From: Glandiceps talaboti
Taxonomy: Eukaryota; Hemichordata; Enteropneusta; Spengelidae
Length of the DNA: 64,000 nucleotides
NCBI RefSeq assembly: GCF_964340395.1
Contig: NC_135552.1
Span: 26,978,181 to 27,042,180 of the forward strand
Reading direction: 5' to 3'
Under the pieces are notes generated by a model. It ran no database searches. It was not told the origin of the DNA and saw only the letters and a program-made list of their open reading frames with translations. Each line of letters starts with the position of its first letter. The stretch's first letter is position 1. The position numbers and the translations under genes are program-made. This document shows positions 12,208 through 26,649 of the stretch, piece by piece.

Positions 12208-14995
12208 GTATGTATCACTCTACATCCATATGTTTAATATAGTCGAGAAATGAAATGCATGTGCAGTGAGATAGCAGATTCGGTGTGTGTACTTTGGTTG
12301 TCATTGGTTTGATTTCATTGATATACTGTAGCACGTGCAAATACTCGTTTACTCGCAACCATTGACCGCCGCCCTTGTAGCCAGCCATTGCTGTTTTATG
12401 AATGAAATTTTGTAATTTCAAGCACGCACTACGAAGGAAGTGAGAGCGTCATGGGACGACAATTTTCGATGCATATTTAACCATCACCGTAGATTCCCAA
12501 GTCTTGGTGATGAGATCGCTTTGTTCCGCCCATCTTTTTTTTTGGTCTTTTTTGGTCTTTGTTCTTTTGTTTGGGGCTGTGGTACATGGTCCATGAAAAA
12601 AAGAAACTCGTTCGAAAATTTGATATTCAACAATTCACAATTAATGTAAAATTGGTACAATATCTACAACTACAGCGTTAACACTACAGTCTACAGTAGT
12701 TTCACAAGTTTCAGTCTCATCCTCTCAAAACTGAAATTGTAATTTATTTTTTTTTTGGTTCCCATTGCCACTAGATGAGAATTTTGAATATTTTAAACAT
12801 TTCATACACTATACATTGTATGTGATGATTGTGCTAAAAAAACATCTATTAATAAACCTTTCACTAGCTCATATGGTGAATAAGTAAAAATAGAATATTC
12901 ACATCCCTGATAATCAGGAAAATGAAGAGGAAAAAAACATGAAACTACGAAGTAATAAAAAAAATTCTTATTCTAAAAAAAGATTGTAAATTGAGGAAGT
13001 GAATAATTCCCACTCAGTAATTTAATTTTAGCTGAAGTCAGGCTAAAAGAGGAAATGTGAAAGACTAAAAATTCTGGAAATTACAGTAGTGAGTAGTATG
13101 TAGTTATGACCTTGGGAAAGTCTATCCGCCATGAGCATAGCAACCAGCATAGTCAGAAAAGGGTATCATTTTTTCCATATTTGTTACATAATACAATCAC
13201 AAAAGGATGTATTATTCACAAATAAATGCAGCTCTTCCTATGGAAAATTTTACTCATAGCAGTAATCATAATAAGTGGTTTCATATTTCAAACTAAAATT
13301 TAGTATCTTTTTGTATTCAGAATTAATATAGGAAATGGTTAGATTATATTCAAATCAGCTTTGATATTTATTATATGTTTAGATATTTTATCGTAGTTAA
13401 TTTTAAATTATTGATGCATCTCATAGACAAGTTATTGTGAATATGCTGTGACTTAAGTCCCACATGCCGGCTTTATGACTGAAATAGAGTCCATCGTGAC
13501 TTGAATATTTATCATCCAAAAACGTCAATGTGAAATAATTCATGAGGCCCCAGAAGTGGTTATCACATGGTATACATTATCAACCTGTGTGGTGCCATGG
13601 AAACCACTCCAAGCATTTCAGCCAATAATCATGATGGCCGTGGTAATAGTCGAATTTCTCCATCGATGGGATTTGAAATGTTTAACAATTTTGTTACATC
13701 ACAGAGATGGGAAATAAATTCCATTTTCCGGGTTATTTATCTGCTATTGGGGAATTGAAACAAGGCAGTGTGTGTAATATATGTCCATGTGTTGGAAATT
13801 CCATTTACATTAAAGAAGTGCTATTTATCAATATCCAACAGTTTCAAAGTGTTTTTTAGTCAACTAGTTTGTGACGTTGGAAAATTTAAAAAGCCATAAA
13901 AAGCACAAGTTGTCAGAGCTGTTGAACATTACACACTGTAAAGCCAGCTAGTAATACAAGTATAAACCCTGCTATACAAACACTACAGTAGAGGCTACAG
14001 TACTAAAATGTCAATCTCATTTGCATATATGTAAACGTTTGTTTGAAAGCATTGGGAGTAGTACTTTCATTTTTCAAATTCTGCTGTACATGATATAGTA
14101 AATGAAAGAGATACTCTTTTCTCATAACCAGACTGTAGGTAGTTTTACAGTCGTCAGTTCATTTATTTACTATGTAGGTTTATTAAATTGATTTCATTAA
14201 ATTAATAGAACCTTAAATAAACACATTTAGAAAAGGACAAAAGTACGTGGAGTGGTATAAGGTGAAAGTTTTCCAAATAATTGATAATATAAGGAAAAAT
14301 CTATACCTCATATTGGTAAATAAGATATATAAATGAATGCAATATTATATAGACCGTCTAGCAAAGTGAATGTTTAATAAACTGATAAGGGTTTAAGCAT
14401 ACTAAAATGATCACTCTATGATTATTAAGATGCAGAGAACAAAAAAATATGGAGATTCCCAGTCCAACCATAACCACGCTTGAAAATTAAATAGCTGCTT
14501 ATGCACATTTTTAACTCCTATATTGAAATATTTTAACTGCTGAAATTAATATGTAGTTTATTTTAGTGATTTTTAATGTTTTCCTGCAACCCTTCTTACC
14601 CACTTGAGTTCAAATGGAATCACCTAGGTTAGGAAAGTAATAAGATGAAACTATGTCTAGTAAAATATTAGGGGTGACCGAACCCTGTGAAGAAAGATCA
14701 TAGGGCAGTTGTAGTGTAAACGAAATGTAAACCACAATCCAGCTGGGTGGTTCCTAGGCATGCCATAGTGTTTGAATCTCTATGTACACCAACCGACCTT
14801 ACACTTGTCAGCCCAACCCACATACCAACCAACAAACAAACAAACAAGCATACAATTATAAGCAAACATACAATGAAATGGTTGTCTTTTGATCAATCAT
14901 CCTTGTTGTTTTTACTCTTCAGTTTGTTTGTTTGTCAATTAGAACACTAAATGTGATTATTTCATTTTTTTTTTTTGTATTTTTTCCTTTTACAG
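12208..14995 (+). other. intron of the Bcl-2-like gene
   Basis: The 2.8 kb intron runs from GTATGT at 12208 to a long T-rich tract ending TTTTACAG at 14995. It is AT-rich. I see no exon, RNA gene or clear repeat family in it beyond short homopolymers. Confidence 0.85.
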
Positions 14996-15127
14996 AATGG
15001 ACTAGTACAGTTCTATGAAGGTAGTCAAGATGCCCAATCTGCCCCATGGCCGTCAGGAAAAACACTATTTGGCGTAGCTGCACTTGGACTTGTGACAATT
15101 GGAGCGACATTATTTGCAAAAACGTAA
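14996..15127 (+). CDS. Bcl-2-like anti-apoptotic protein, exon 2 (end of BH2 and membrane anchor)
   Basis: Forty-three codons and TAA complete the Bcl-2-like protein. The exon starts in phase 0 with NGLVQFYE, which finishes BH2. A short linker follows, then a hydrophobic C-terminal tail (TLFGVAALGLVTIGATLFAK). This matches the single tail-anchor helix that holds pro-survival Bcl-2 proteins in the mitochondrial outer membrane or ER. A very short basic end (KT) follows, as in many tail-anchored relatives. The matching frame and family-typical split make the two-exon model very secure. Confidence 0.93.
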   Translation, partial: NGLVQFYEGSQDAQSAPWPSGKTLFGVAALGLVTIGATLFAKT

Positions 15128-16290
15128 ATGCAAGAGTTTTCACACACACCCCCCCAAAAAATACATTATAAATTATGTGTAACATGGCCGAGGAAGATCT
15201 TCAGAAGAACCAAGTTCTGTCTGTGTGCGTTTGCTGTGTGCCGTTCTCAACTGTATATCATTTGCATGATTTCAGCAAGCTATATGCATACATTGAATAG
15301 GGGATCGGATCACAGTGTAAAGCCGGCAACTATGTACAAGCGTGGGAATTTAATGTATCCGCCCACTCAAAGTGGGTGAAGGAACTATTGAGGTGCCATT
15401 GTACTGGGAAGACTATTGAGCCACAAGGAGTGTAGTGGAGACTAAATCAATTGACCTTACGTTTTGTTTTACCTCTAATGGGATCAAATGATTTTATCGT
15501 GAATTCATTTCCTAAAATAGTACGGTTAAAACGAATAGTCCCAATTTTTGGCATTTTTATGGCATTTCTATTTGTCTACAGACTATTGTCCTATGTTAAT
15601 TTTATTGCTGCATAATGATATATTTATAATAGCTATACCTTCTTTTTGTAAATTTGCAGACAACACAGCCAAGCAGGTCTAGATTTTTTAAAGTCAAGAT
15701 TAACAAGCTGGTGCACTGTGGTTATTCCTTTCCTAAATATGACATGGTAGACAGGAGAGAAAAAAAGTCATTTTTATTATTAAAAGCTGAAAATGTTAAT
15801 TCTGTTATCATTTTAGTATGATTTTCACCTAGATCAACTGAGTACAATTCCTACAAAGTCAGATCAGAGAGTGAAAATAAAATAATTATGCTAGAAGGAA
15901 AATAATGCTAAATCTACCTAATATAATGACTCAAGGTTTTTTCTTTCTGTACTAGGGTCGTTGACCAGCAGTGTGCAGTTGACGACCTTCAACGTAACAA
16001 ACAGACAGAATCTAGATCTTTTCAATCAAGGAGACAGTTGGTGAAATATGAAATATGAAAAAAACATGATGATTCAATACATCTGTATCTCAAATAACAG
16101 CCTTTTGTGACTGGAAATAGTTAGCACTTATGTCTAGATGTATACCTAATTATGCAATCACCACTAAGTGCTAATATTTTTACCTTTAAAATCCATCATG
16201 ATTATCTGAAATGTTTGTGAAGGATTTCTTTCATTTTAAGTCGTGACCAGTCGCTTTGTCATGTCAAATCTCTAAAAATAAAATTGTGTC
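15128..16290 (+). terminator. 3' UTR region of the Bcl-2-like gene, poly(A) signal candidates
   Basis: Candidate poly(A) signals after the stop are AATAAA near 15876 ('gaaaataaaataatt') and near 16275 ('aaaaataaaattgtg'). I cannot choose between them from sequence alone. Confidence 0.35.
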
Positions 16291-16299
16291 TATTTTTTC

Positions 16300-18315
16300 C
16301 TGGATGTGTTTGTCATCTGGGATGGCAATATGCCACATGACTAGTTCACTATTTTGACTCTATAAATGAACAAGACATTGTAAATCAGCCCTGTAGAGTT
16401 CAAAACAGAACATTATCGTAAAATTTGTAATTACTGTTTGTTTTCCTGTCAGCCTGAATTGTACCTTTTTATTTGGTATAAGACTCCAAAATGAGTAAGA
16501 CCAAAGACAGGAAAACAAAGATAATGTACTATGTAGTTTTGAGGGTGATATAGAGGCTGAAAAACACTCATATTTTAGTGATTTACTGCCATCTACATTG
16601 TTTGACCTTGTAAAACACGGAGAACAATTACTCATTTGTTGTGGGGGTTGCACAACATTTGAAGCATAGCTTTCTTTAGAAATAATTATTAATATACTAG
16701 TACATTTTTAAAATATTTTAAATGAAAACCAGTTTTTAATAACAATTAGTTATCATCCAGGCTTTGATATTTGTTACCGATAACAGAGATATATAATGAA
16801 GATAATTATAGAATAATAATCCTACAAACTCACTTCGATATGAAATAATCAGTCATGGTTTTTGCTGTTCTAGAACATATTGATTTAGTTTCGTTCATGA
16901 AAGGGTTAGAGAAAGTTCATTTTTTTAGCGACAGTCATTTGGTTGTTGGCCCTGACAGAAAGCATGATGGATGAAATGGGACAGGGTTACCATGGCAACC
17001 CCATTAGCTTATATTACATTAGGGAGGAGCAATTGAACCATTACAATTAGTTAGTGTAAATACTTGTGTTTTTTAGGGTTATTAGTAGCTGCCACAGCCA
17101 TAGCCTAAGGGAAAACATAATTGTAACAAACAGAGTGAGAACAGAGTCCCTTTGATCACCATCAATATTACTTTGATGGAGGAAATTGATACATCAATTT
17201 GTCAGCGGGCGCCATGAATTATACAGCTCCACCTCTGAGGGAATTTATTTTGGATTAAGTTTTATGTGCATGTATCTGTATCATTAACAAAACTAGAATT
17301 ACAGCCACAGGTTGTAAAACATCCCTGTTTGGCTATTAAGATGACAAAAGCAATCCATTGTGTTAAGTCTTGCAAGGTCAAAGGTCAAAGCTAGCTGACA
17401 GTGATGATTATGTTGAAAATTTTTATTTCTGTAAAGAACCATAAATTAAAAATGTCATGTCAATATTGTCATGATGGCATACTATGTAAATGTAATGAGA
17501 AATCTGCCTGACCATATTTTGATAAAAACATAGTCTTGAATGTACAGGTATATTACTATTACAGTTTGAACAACAAGTTGTAATAGAATATTAACGATCC
17601 CTATCACCTGAAGCTGTGAGTGATGAAGTCATGAAAATGTGGCTTGTTGATCTTTCACTTTCGCTATTACCATGTCGTTCGTTCATTCAGCAAAGTTTGC
17701 TGCCTGTTCACTTATGAAGTCTGTCATGACCTTTGGCATTTGATGGTCTTGAATGGTGACTGGCTAAATAAATGAAAGAAATCCTTCAATCCTTTTGATT
17801 GATCTAGAGACAAAGAATTTTGAAATATTGAAATAAGTTTTCTTTCCACACACACACCAAAGCCCCAGCTTTGTAAGTGTGTGATCCATCAGTCATTGAC
17901 ATGTATATGTCCACCTACGCAGTTGTTTGAAGTGTACTTTTGTCATTGTTAGAACAGTGAGAACTCAATCTCTCTCCTTGGTTTGTTTAAATGTAGACAA
18001 ATAACTCATGAGACAAGGGCAGGAAATGAGGGAAAGACAGCAATTTGGGAGTTTGTTACCTGAGAAACGATGAATTGTACAGGGAAAGGTGAATAGAAAT
18101 TTGTGACTGACAGCTCAGTTGAACTGTCTTCTGTTTAGCCTTCAAATCAACCTCCTGAAATACAAACAAACAGGGCAGTATTTCTATACTCACTAACATT
18201 ACATTTGGTTTTTATGACCCACACAGACATTTATTTATCTGTTACCTTCAGTACCTTATCACTTTTGTATTATTTATTCTCAGATCACCTTCAGAAAATG
18301 TTTTTGTCAATATCA

Positions 18316-18347
<32 letters not shown>

Positions 18348-21300
18348 GGTATGTGCAGTAAAGCATCTCGTCAAATGAGTCCATGCATAAAAGCTTGGCT
18401 ATCTAACATGTCAATTTTTTCACTTCAGTCCCTGACTAGGCCAGACTTTTAGCGGGTTGTATGTTCCATATCTGTATTTGCAAAGGCATAACAGTTATGT
18501 GTGCTATGTGGGGAGTAGGCGGCCATAACTATTACCATTTGGCATACAACCAAGGTATTCCAGGCGTACCACTAGACGTGTCCATATCTGATACCCAAGG
18601 AATTTGCACAAACACGTTATCGGAAATACTGCATGGAATGGAATTGCCTACAGGGCCTACAGAATTTAGATCACAGAGTTGACTGAGAAGTGGCCTAATT
18701 GTGGTAAAGCTTGACTTAGTAACTCTGTATATGTACACAATTGAGTGGGATGTGTAACTAGAAATTATGACCATAAGAACTGACATTATTTAGTCACTCA
18801 TGCCAGTGGATGTTTAAAAAAATAAACAGTGAAGTTCATGTACGATTATAACTAACAAATCGTTGTTAGTAATTTGTTCTAACAATGTGCATCCACCAAT
18901 GAGCTTGTAATAATGAGGTAAATTTGATCATGGTTTTGTTACAACAATGAAAATATTCTCCTGTTTTGATATGAACAAATTATATATTCCCTCAAGCCTG
19001 GTATAACAAGGGTACTTTGAGTTTAACTTTTACTCAATTCAAACTGTTCAAAGATAAAGTTGGTCTTTTTTTGGTCTATTTTTGCATTGTTCTTCAGTTC
19101 ATTATTAAAATGTACCTGTACATAAATATTTACATATTTATTCCACTTGTGTGAAAGTGCAAAACACCATACAAGTTTTTTGCTTTTATTCCTTTGAGTT
19201 GAAAGATAAAAAGATTAGTTCAGTGTCTCAAAGCACATTTCATTACAGTTGAGTTATTTTTAGTCACGTACATACAACAGACTTACTGCAGTAAAAGACT
19301 TCTAACTGCAGTAAAAGAGTACAACTGCAGTAAAAGGGTACTAGGACAGCAAAACAAACACCTGTGTCCTTAATAAAACTACCACTATACAACATTTTCA
19401 GCAAGGTTATAATAACATAACAAACTTCTTTATAAGAGTTATTTTGTGATTTTTTTTTCTCTGTACTGATAAATAATCAAGTATAACCAGGGATTATACC
19501 ACCATTTACATAAATATTAAAAGGATGCTTGTTTGGGTTGACTTTTTTTTTAAAAAAGAAAAAAAATTTATGTAGTGTTGAATACAACACCTATTTAAAT
19601 CCTACTGATGAGGGAAGCTGCAATATATAAGAGGTCAAACAGCACAAATTTAAGAATGACTATGTTGAGATCCTTGATATGTCACAGTACACGTTGCCTT
19701 GAAGCAATGTTAGATACCATCACAGGATGCTTCATTTCCGAACGTGAACTATAGAACAATCACAACAGAAATTCCAGGCCAGTGCATACATAATTCAAGA
19801 AATATAAAGTCAACTGCATACGAAAAAGTACTGTAATTTAATTGTGTATTCCTATCAACCTATATCTGCATAATGGTATTGCCCATACCGCCAAAAACAA
19901 TTGGAATGAACCAAAAATAGGGAGAGAAGAGGGCATCATTCTGCACTTTCTATTCCCCCCTCATCATAACCCACCTCAACAAAGTTTTGCTTGTGTTATG
20001 AGATGTGTACAACTAATACACAATATATGATTCAGTGTAGCAATCCAATGTGTGCATGACATGGATCCATACATAGTAGTAACATAGTCAAATTGTGCTG
20101 TTATGTTTTCCATTCAACCGCTTATCAAATTAGTAAATATGGCTTGATTTAGTTTGTAGTTTTTTTGCTTTTCTTTGCAAGTTTACTTTGTTGTTTAATA
20201 GAGTTTTTGTTCATGTATATATATATATAAATATATATGTATAATTTTTTCAGAGAGACATAAAGAATGAAAGTATGCCAGGAGTTAGCCAATGTTCACT
20301 ATGTTAATACTGAATGAAAACACTGATTATGTTGAGTATTATTTTAAGATATTAGAAATTATGGCAAACAGCCACTTTACACTAGTACTTACAGCTGATC
20401 CAATTTGAATCAAAGTATATCAACGTGGCAAAAATTTCACTCTTGGAAAAGAAAATGTATATACAAACAGCCAAACCAATAGTTATTGGTTTATTGATTG
20501 TGACCGTTGGGATTTTTGTACATTAAACCCCAGCATGTTTTCACATGTATTTGCAGTTTATAGTGTTTTAATGATCCTTTGTTAACATTTCTCATTGGCA
20601 GTTTTCACACCTTTTCATCACCACAACCCCCAAAAAGAATAATTGGCAGTACTCCTTGCTTTACAGGAAAACTTTGACATGCTTTGCAGTTTTGTGTTGA
20701 AGGTTACACAGGGTCAAACTTGTCATGTATCTTACCATTGTGGTTTTATTAGAACCCCTTAAACTTAGATCAGACATGTGCAACAATTTACTCTCTTTCT
20801 CTGTCAATGGTATGTAAATACTGTGTAAAAGCATATTATATTAGAGAAAACTGACCTGAAAAGTCAGTTAACTCTCAAGGGATGCTACTGTGTACGTGTG
20901 CTTATTATTGATGTGTGCTTAAAAGTGAGTATGATGGCTTCGAATCTCTTTCATAGGGAGGGAAATCTGCTAAAATTCAAAGTTGTGTGTATATTTAGCT
21001 AATATTGTGATGGGAAATGTTGGTGAAACACAGAGAAAACTCAGGCATATCAAATATTTAAACACAATATAAATCCATACAGAAGAAGTCCAATTCTATT
21101 GTCTGTGGTGAAACCATTTTGCCTTTCTGTCAACGATGAAAGATGCTGTTGGAGCAGGAAAGTGACCATAACTCTCTCACCAAACATTACATTACATCGC
21201 ATTCTTATGTGTGCTTATAATAGTCTTTGAGTGAATTACTTGCCATCAGTACATTTGAAATGGAACAAAACATCTTGCTTTGAACTTGAGAGAAAAATAA

Positions 21301-24300
21301 TGCCACTAAATTCATTTCAAATAACTTCCACTAGTTTTGCAAAGTTGATCCCTATTGGTTGGTTAGTTACACAAATGAATACCTAACAACCAATCAGAAA
21401 CAATATTTAAATATTCTTAATTGATAATATTTGAGATGAGGAAACTCTCTGTTGGGAAATTATTGCTGTTGAGTATGTAAAAATGTTTAAAATACCAAAT
21501 AAGACAAATTTAGAATTTCAAACAAAATTGTTATTATAAAATAATATTTATACTAGATATAGGGTATATATAATATGTTGATAGAATGTATTTATAATGT
21601 CCTAGGTTGTTTATATGACCATGAACTTGTTAGTTTCATAAGTTATTGTGAAATTATACAAAGTAGAAAATTTGCTATTTAGCCAGTGTGTTTGCATCAT
21701 TCTTTCATTCATTCATTGAATTCAAGGTCATTCCTTGCTGTGCTGCCCTACAGCACGTCACCATGTCTATGATACATACATTTATCTCTGTAGAACACCT
21801 ACGTGTTGAGTATGAGCGATAGGTCAATCTAGGACATCAAACTTGATGACTTGGCAAAAAAAGTGAATTGAGAAAGATATAATATAACCCTCAATATGAT
21901 GACCTTGGTATGTATAACCATGAGAAATTATTATATTTGGCCATCCCACACAGCTCATCCACAACACCCCAAATGTCAAACTGAAATATATAACTTTTGA
22001 AAATATTTTGAATGCATTTGCTGTAAACATGATATAAATAATAAATTTGAATGTATATATAGCCACAGATTATTAAATATGCTGTTACTAAGAAAAACAA
22101 TCAAATGGACTGAAATTGGCATTTGAAGTAAAAAAAAATGACAATCAAATCTTTAAAAAAAAACATTGAATCTGAATTCTAAAAGGAGAAACTCGGGAGA
22201 TGATAAAATAAATTGTGAATATCTAGATTTCAATAACTGTGACATAAATACCATGAATATTTATAATTATAGACATACTGAGGTGACGTAACAAATGAAT
22301 CATGTCCCCATGCCAGTAGTATATTTATTACACAATATGGTAAAGTTATTTACTGACAGAGTAGATGAGCAAAGCATCATTACTCTTTAAAATGAAATTA
22401 ATTAATTCATTAATTTATTGTCTAAAAATTGTGTGTATAAATTTTACCAATATGAATGATTTGTAAATATATGATGAAACCTTAAACCCTCTGTATGCAT
22501 CGACATACAAACAAACCATATAAAACAGTTAACCTTGTCAAGTTGAACATGTGTCATTTTGACAAGCCATGATTTATATATATTTGTATAAATAATAGTC
22601 TAATTAGCCACCAATTTTCATTAACAAATACTATATTAACCTGGCCCCAAGTACGAGCTAGGGTCACATGATTTTAAATTATCAGCTTGCCCTTTTATCC
22701 TGTGTAGCAATTAGACAACATCTATTGTTTAAATATCTCCCCTTATATACCCCTCCCAATTACCCTCATTGATGTCCATGCCCCCCACCACCCCCTTTGT
22801 CGGTTACTACTACCATCTAACACCTGCCCTATACTTTCTTTATGTGAAAGCCACATGAACATCTGGTCTATTGCTGACAGATCAGTCATTGCACGAAATT
22901 TTCGCTTTGTGAGAAGGGGTTGCGAAATTGAAACAAACAATAAATTTGTCTTAATGATATTGAAAAATTATCATATTTCGAATTTTGTAACGTTATTTTT
23001 TGTGTACTGTTTTTGATACTGAGAAACTCGGCTTTCCAAATACACAAAGTAGTGATGAACGCTGTAAGAGATTTGTAACTTATTGGTTATCTTCAAAACT
23101 ACTTTACTGAGAAAATCCACACATTCAGACCAAAGATTAACAAGGAGTACATGTTTACTAAAGTAGATTGCTCATTCCACAGTCATTTAATCGTTCCCCC
23201 GATTATTAAACCGCATGCCCTTGACCAGGAGGTCTCTAGTCGTACGACCATATCAATCACACAGGCGTTGAATTGGAAAGTCACTAATATTCTGGTCTTG
23301 TTGTCTCAAGGGAACTCATTACCAAAATTAACACGTGAACTCGACCAGAAAAAAAACACACCGTGTAAAACAGTACGGTGTGAAATATTAGCCAAAAACA
23401 TTTATTAAGTTTACTTGTTGTGTGAATAATAACACACGTATGAGAGGTGCTCCAAAATTTCTTGGCTACTGTTCGATTGGATATTCTATGCTCATTTGTG
23501 CAGCAACCACTGTACACCGTGAGTTGTTATTCGATGTACGGGTTTCAAATTAGCCGCAGGACCTTTGGTATATCTATCATTTTGTTTACGTTGCATTGAC
23601 GAACATATCGAGATAATTAACCAGATTTGGGGCTTTCTAGAGCAAATTGAGAAGTTGCTGTCGCCACTTACACTTATTCTGAAGTGGATAATTTATAGCG
23701 ATTTCTTTGATTAACGTCATTCTACGCTCAATATTCTAATTATTGGCGCTAAGTGACGTCAAAGAAACTAGAAAGTGGAGGCGAGGAAATAAAATTGTAA
23801 TAACCATATTAGGCTTTCAAAAGCTCACCTTTCCCATACGATAGTTAATTGTGTTTCTTTCGAAACCGAGTATGATTATATATGGACATAATTAAATCTA
23901 AGCTGCGATTGAAGACAGTGTAAAAAATCTAAGCAACCATCTCATCCGAAACCGATTATTACATGTAATACATGTATGTCGCAGCTATTCTTTTCCAAAA
24001 TAAACTTGGTGTACGAACAGTCTGACCCCACGGTGACCTTGTCCGTGCCGATTCCTTGATAGAAAAGTTTCGCAAGTCACCCGTTCAACTCTCTCAATTG
24101 CTGGTAAAGGCTATCGATTTCAGAGTTACAGGAGATCACGAGTCGTCTTGGTCATTTGCAAACAATGCCTCAATTGAATGGTGTGATTACGTATATTAAA
24201 GTAAACCACCGGACAAAGGAAACACGTATTTTTACGGAAAATATAATTGCTCTTTGAAAACTTTTAAAGAGGACAACCATTTTTAGTTACATGCCTATCA

Positions 24301-24400
24301 AAATGGAACAACCATTTTCTACGACTTTGCACTGACTTTGCAAAAGGTGTTGTCTGTGTACAACTGAAGTAAAGTAATTACCTAAATCAGCCTTGACGTT
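16300..24400. other. gene-free intergenic stretch
   Basis: No frame with convincing splice or start context was found on either strand. It contains a (TA)n run at 18320-18348, a threefold ~20-bp 'ctgcagtaaaag' repeat at 19285-19340, and a short TA run near 20216-20240. It lies between the convergent ends of the Bcl-2-like gene (plus) and the large composite gene (minus). Confidence 0.5.
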
Positions 24401-24442
24401 CAAAGGATGCATTTGAGTCGGAGAATAAAGACTCTACACATT

Positions 24443-24445
<3 letters not shown>

Positions 24446-24516
<71 letters not shown>

Positions 24517-24560
24517 TCACACACACACACATATATACATACATACATACATACATACAT

Positions 24561-24595
<35 letters not shown>

Positions 24596-24666
24596 TACAT
24601 ACATACATACATACATACATACATACATACATACATACATACATACATACATACATACATACAAAC

Positions 24667-24713
<47 letters not shown>

Positions 24714-24760
24714 CATACATACATACATACATACATACATACATACATGCATACATACAT

Positions 24761-24807
<47 letters not shown>

Positions 24808-24866
24808 TACATACATACATACATACATACATACATACATACATACATACATACATACATACATAC
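24446..24866. repeat. (CA)n / (CATA)n compound microsatellite
   Basis: A CA dinucleotide block (24446-24530) passes into long CATA tetranucleotide blocks with two more CA islands (about 24575-24595 and 24776-24804). Long Cys-Val-Tyr-Met and Thr-His frames across it are artefacts. Confidence 0.98.
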
Positions 24867-25329
24867 GAGCTTAGTTGCCAAAGGTGGACCCTAAATGTCA
24901 CACCCCTATAAACCCCCCTTGGTGGAACCATGATTTCCGAGGGAGATAGAAACAAACAAATATGGAAAACATCATGAAGACAAGCTAATAAATATTTCTG
25001 TCACAATGGATTCCTTGAAATGTTATTGCTTCTACTTTTCGTTATTTCCATTATATTGTGGAACCTTATACGTATAGAGATGTGTATAGTGAACCCTTGT
25101 GTATGCAACTCGCAGAGATGATCATGGTGAATCATGGTGTATGCCACTCGTTTACAGATGACAATTGTGAAACTTTGTGTATGCAAACTTGCAAGGCATT
25201 GAGCATGGTGAACCATTACGTTCTGTCACTAAACCACAGCCATGTATGCACATTGCTAACTGATGACATTGTTTTTAGCAAACTTATAAACAGCTTATGA
25301 GATGTTTTAGGCCAGGTTAACATCAATGA

Positions 25330-25640
25330 CAGGGTGTCCAAGGTGAAAAGTCAAAACGTGAAAGCTTGTGTATGTAACTCCCTAGAGATATATGAATGGT
25401 GCACCCTAGTGTATGTGAAGCTCTACAGAGATGAGATGGTGAGCCCTTGTCTATGTATACAACTCTTTATATATATATGTGAATGGTGCACCCTTGTGTA
25501 TGTAAAACTCTACAGAGATGAGATGGTGAGCCCTTGTGTGTGTATATAACTCTCTATAGATATATGAATGGTGCACCCTAGTGTATGTAAAACTCTACAG
25601 AGATGACATGGTGTGCCCTTGTGTATTCAAACTTATATAT
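25330..25640. repeat. diverged minisatellite, left part
   Basis: Copies of 'ctctacagagatgagatggt' and 'gagcccttgtgtatgta', alternating with 'atatgaatggtgcacccta', recur here. They are relatives of the cleaner 40-bp array at 26240-26645. More decayed copies reach back to about 25080. A LINE fragment separates the two parts. Confidence 0.75.
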
Positions 25641-25644
25641 ATGT

Positions 25645-26165
25645 ATATAGAATAGAATTGAATAGAATAAAATAGAATATAACATAACTTTATTGTCGAT
25701 TTGGAAATTTTTCTTCCGCTTCACCAAAAAATAAAATAAAAGGCACATTACAGTTACAAACACACACTAAAAGTAATTACAGTATTAAACACAAACACAG
25801 AATTAGAAACAGTAAAAATATATATCTTCAATGTAGTTCTTTGAAAATGACAGGTTTGAATTCAGTATGATTATTGCACTTGGAATAAAAGATTTTTTTA
25901 AAATGTTCTTGCGAGTTAAAGGTACTCTGTATCGTCTTCCTGAGGGCAACAATTCAAACTGTAAGTATAAAGGATGTGAGGTATCATTAACAATTGCTTG
26001 GGCTTTCCTGCGGACGGAGAGTTTGTAGAGGTCATGGAGCTGACTCTGCTTCTTACCAATTATTTTCCGGGCCAAATGTACAACTCATGTCAGTTTAGTT
26101 CTATTTTTAACATTCAAGATGCCATACCACACTTTCTATAAGGCTCTTGTATACCTTTTCAAGAA
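25645..26165 (-). mobile_element. 5'-truncated non-LTR retrotransposon, C-terminal reverse transcriptase end
   Basis: On the minus strand, 26075-25803 encodes a segment that includes KIIGKKQSQLHDLYKLSVRR and then LLPSGRRYRVPLTRKN with SFIPSAIIILN, ending in a stop. This HPL..LLPSGRRYRVP...SFIPSAI.LLN pattern is typical of the extreme C-terminus of CR1/L2/RTE-like non-LTR reverse transcriptase ORFs. Weak similarity (ESVVWHL) continues upstream to about 26165 in a frame broken by stops. A GAATA-rich tail at 25655-25680 would be the element's 3' tail. It is clearly dead and inserted in a minisatellite. Confidence 0.75.
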
Positions 26166-26170
26166 CATTT

Positions 26171-26171
<1 letters not shown>

Positions 26172-26212
<41 letters not shown>
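26172..26212. repeat. (AT)n microsatellite
   Basis: About 38 bases of alternating AT next to the truncated 5' end of the LINE fragment. Confidence 0.95.
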
Positions 26213-26213
<1 letters not shown>

Positions 26214-26239
26214 AATACATATATGTGTGTATGTATTTA

Positions 26240-26645
26240 ACTCTTTATAGATATGTGAATGGTGTGCCCTTGTGTATGTAAAACTCTACAGAGATGACAT
26301 GGTGCGCCCTTGTGTATGTAAAACTCTACAGAGATGACATGGTGTGCCCTTGTGTATGTAAAACTCTACAGAGATGACATGGTGTGCCATTGTGTATGTA
26401 AAACTCTACAGAGATGACATGGTGTGCCCTTGTGTATGTAAAACTCTACAGAGATGACATGGTGTGCCCTTGTGTATGTAAAACTCTACAGAGATGACAT
26501 GGTGTGCCCTTGTGTATGTAAAACTCTACAGAGATGACATGGTGTGCCCTTGTGTATGTAAAACTCTACAGAGATGACATGGTGTGCCCTTGTGTATGTA
26601 AAACTCTACAGAGATGACATGGTGTGCCCTTGTGTATGTAACTAT
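26240..26645. repeat. 40-bp minisatellite, about 10 copies
   Basis: The unit 'gtgtgcccttgtgtatgtaa' + 'aactctacagagatgacatg' repeats with an exact 40-bp period and very few differences, implying recent expansion or homogenisation. Diverged units flank it on both sides. Confidence 0.97.
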
Positions 26646-26649
26646 ATAA

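Noticed and set aside
18461-18682. 73-codon plus-strand frame
   Set aside because: No splice sites, domain or composition supports it as an exon.
24407-24955. Open frames of 120-170 codons rich in Thr-His-Tyr-Ile or Cys-Val-Tyr-Met
   Set aside because: Pure translation of CA and CATA microsatellites.
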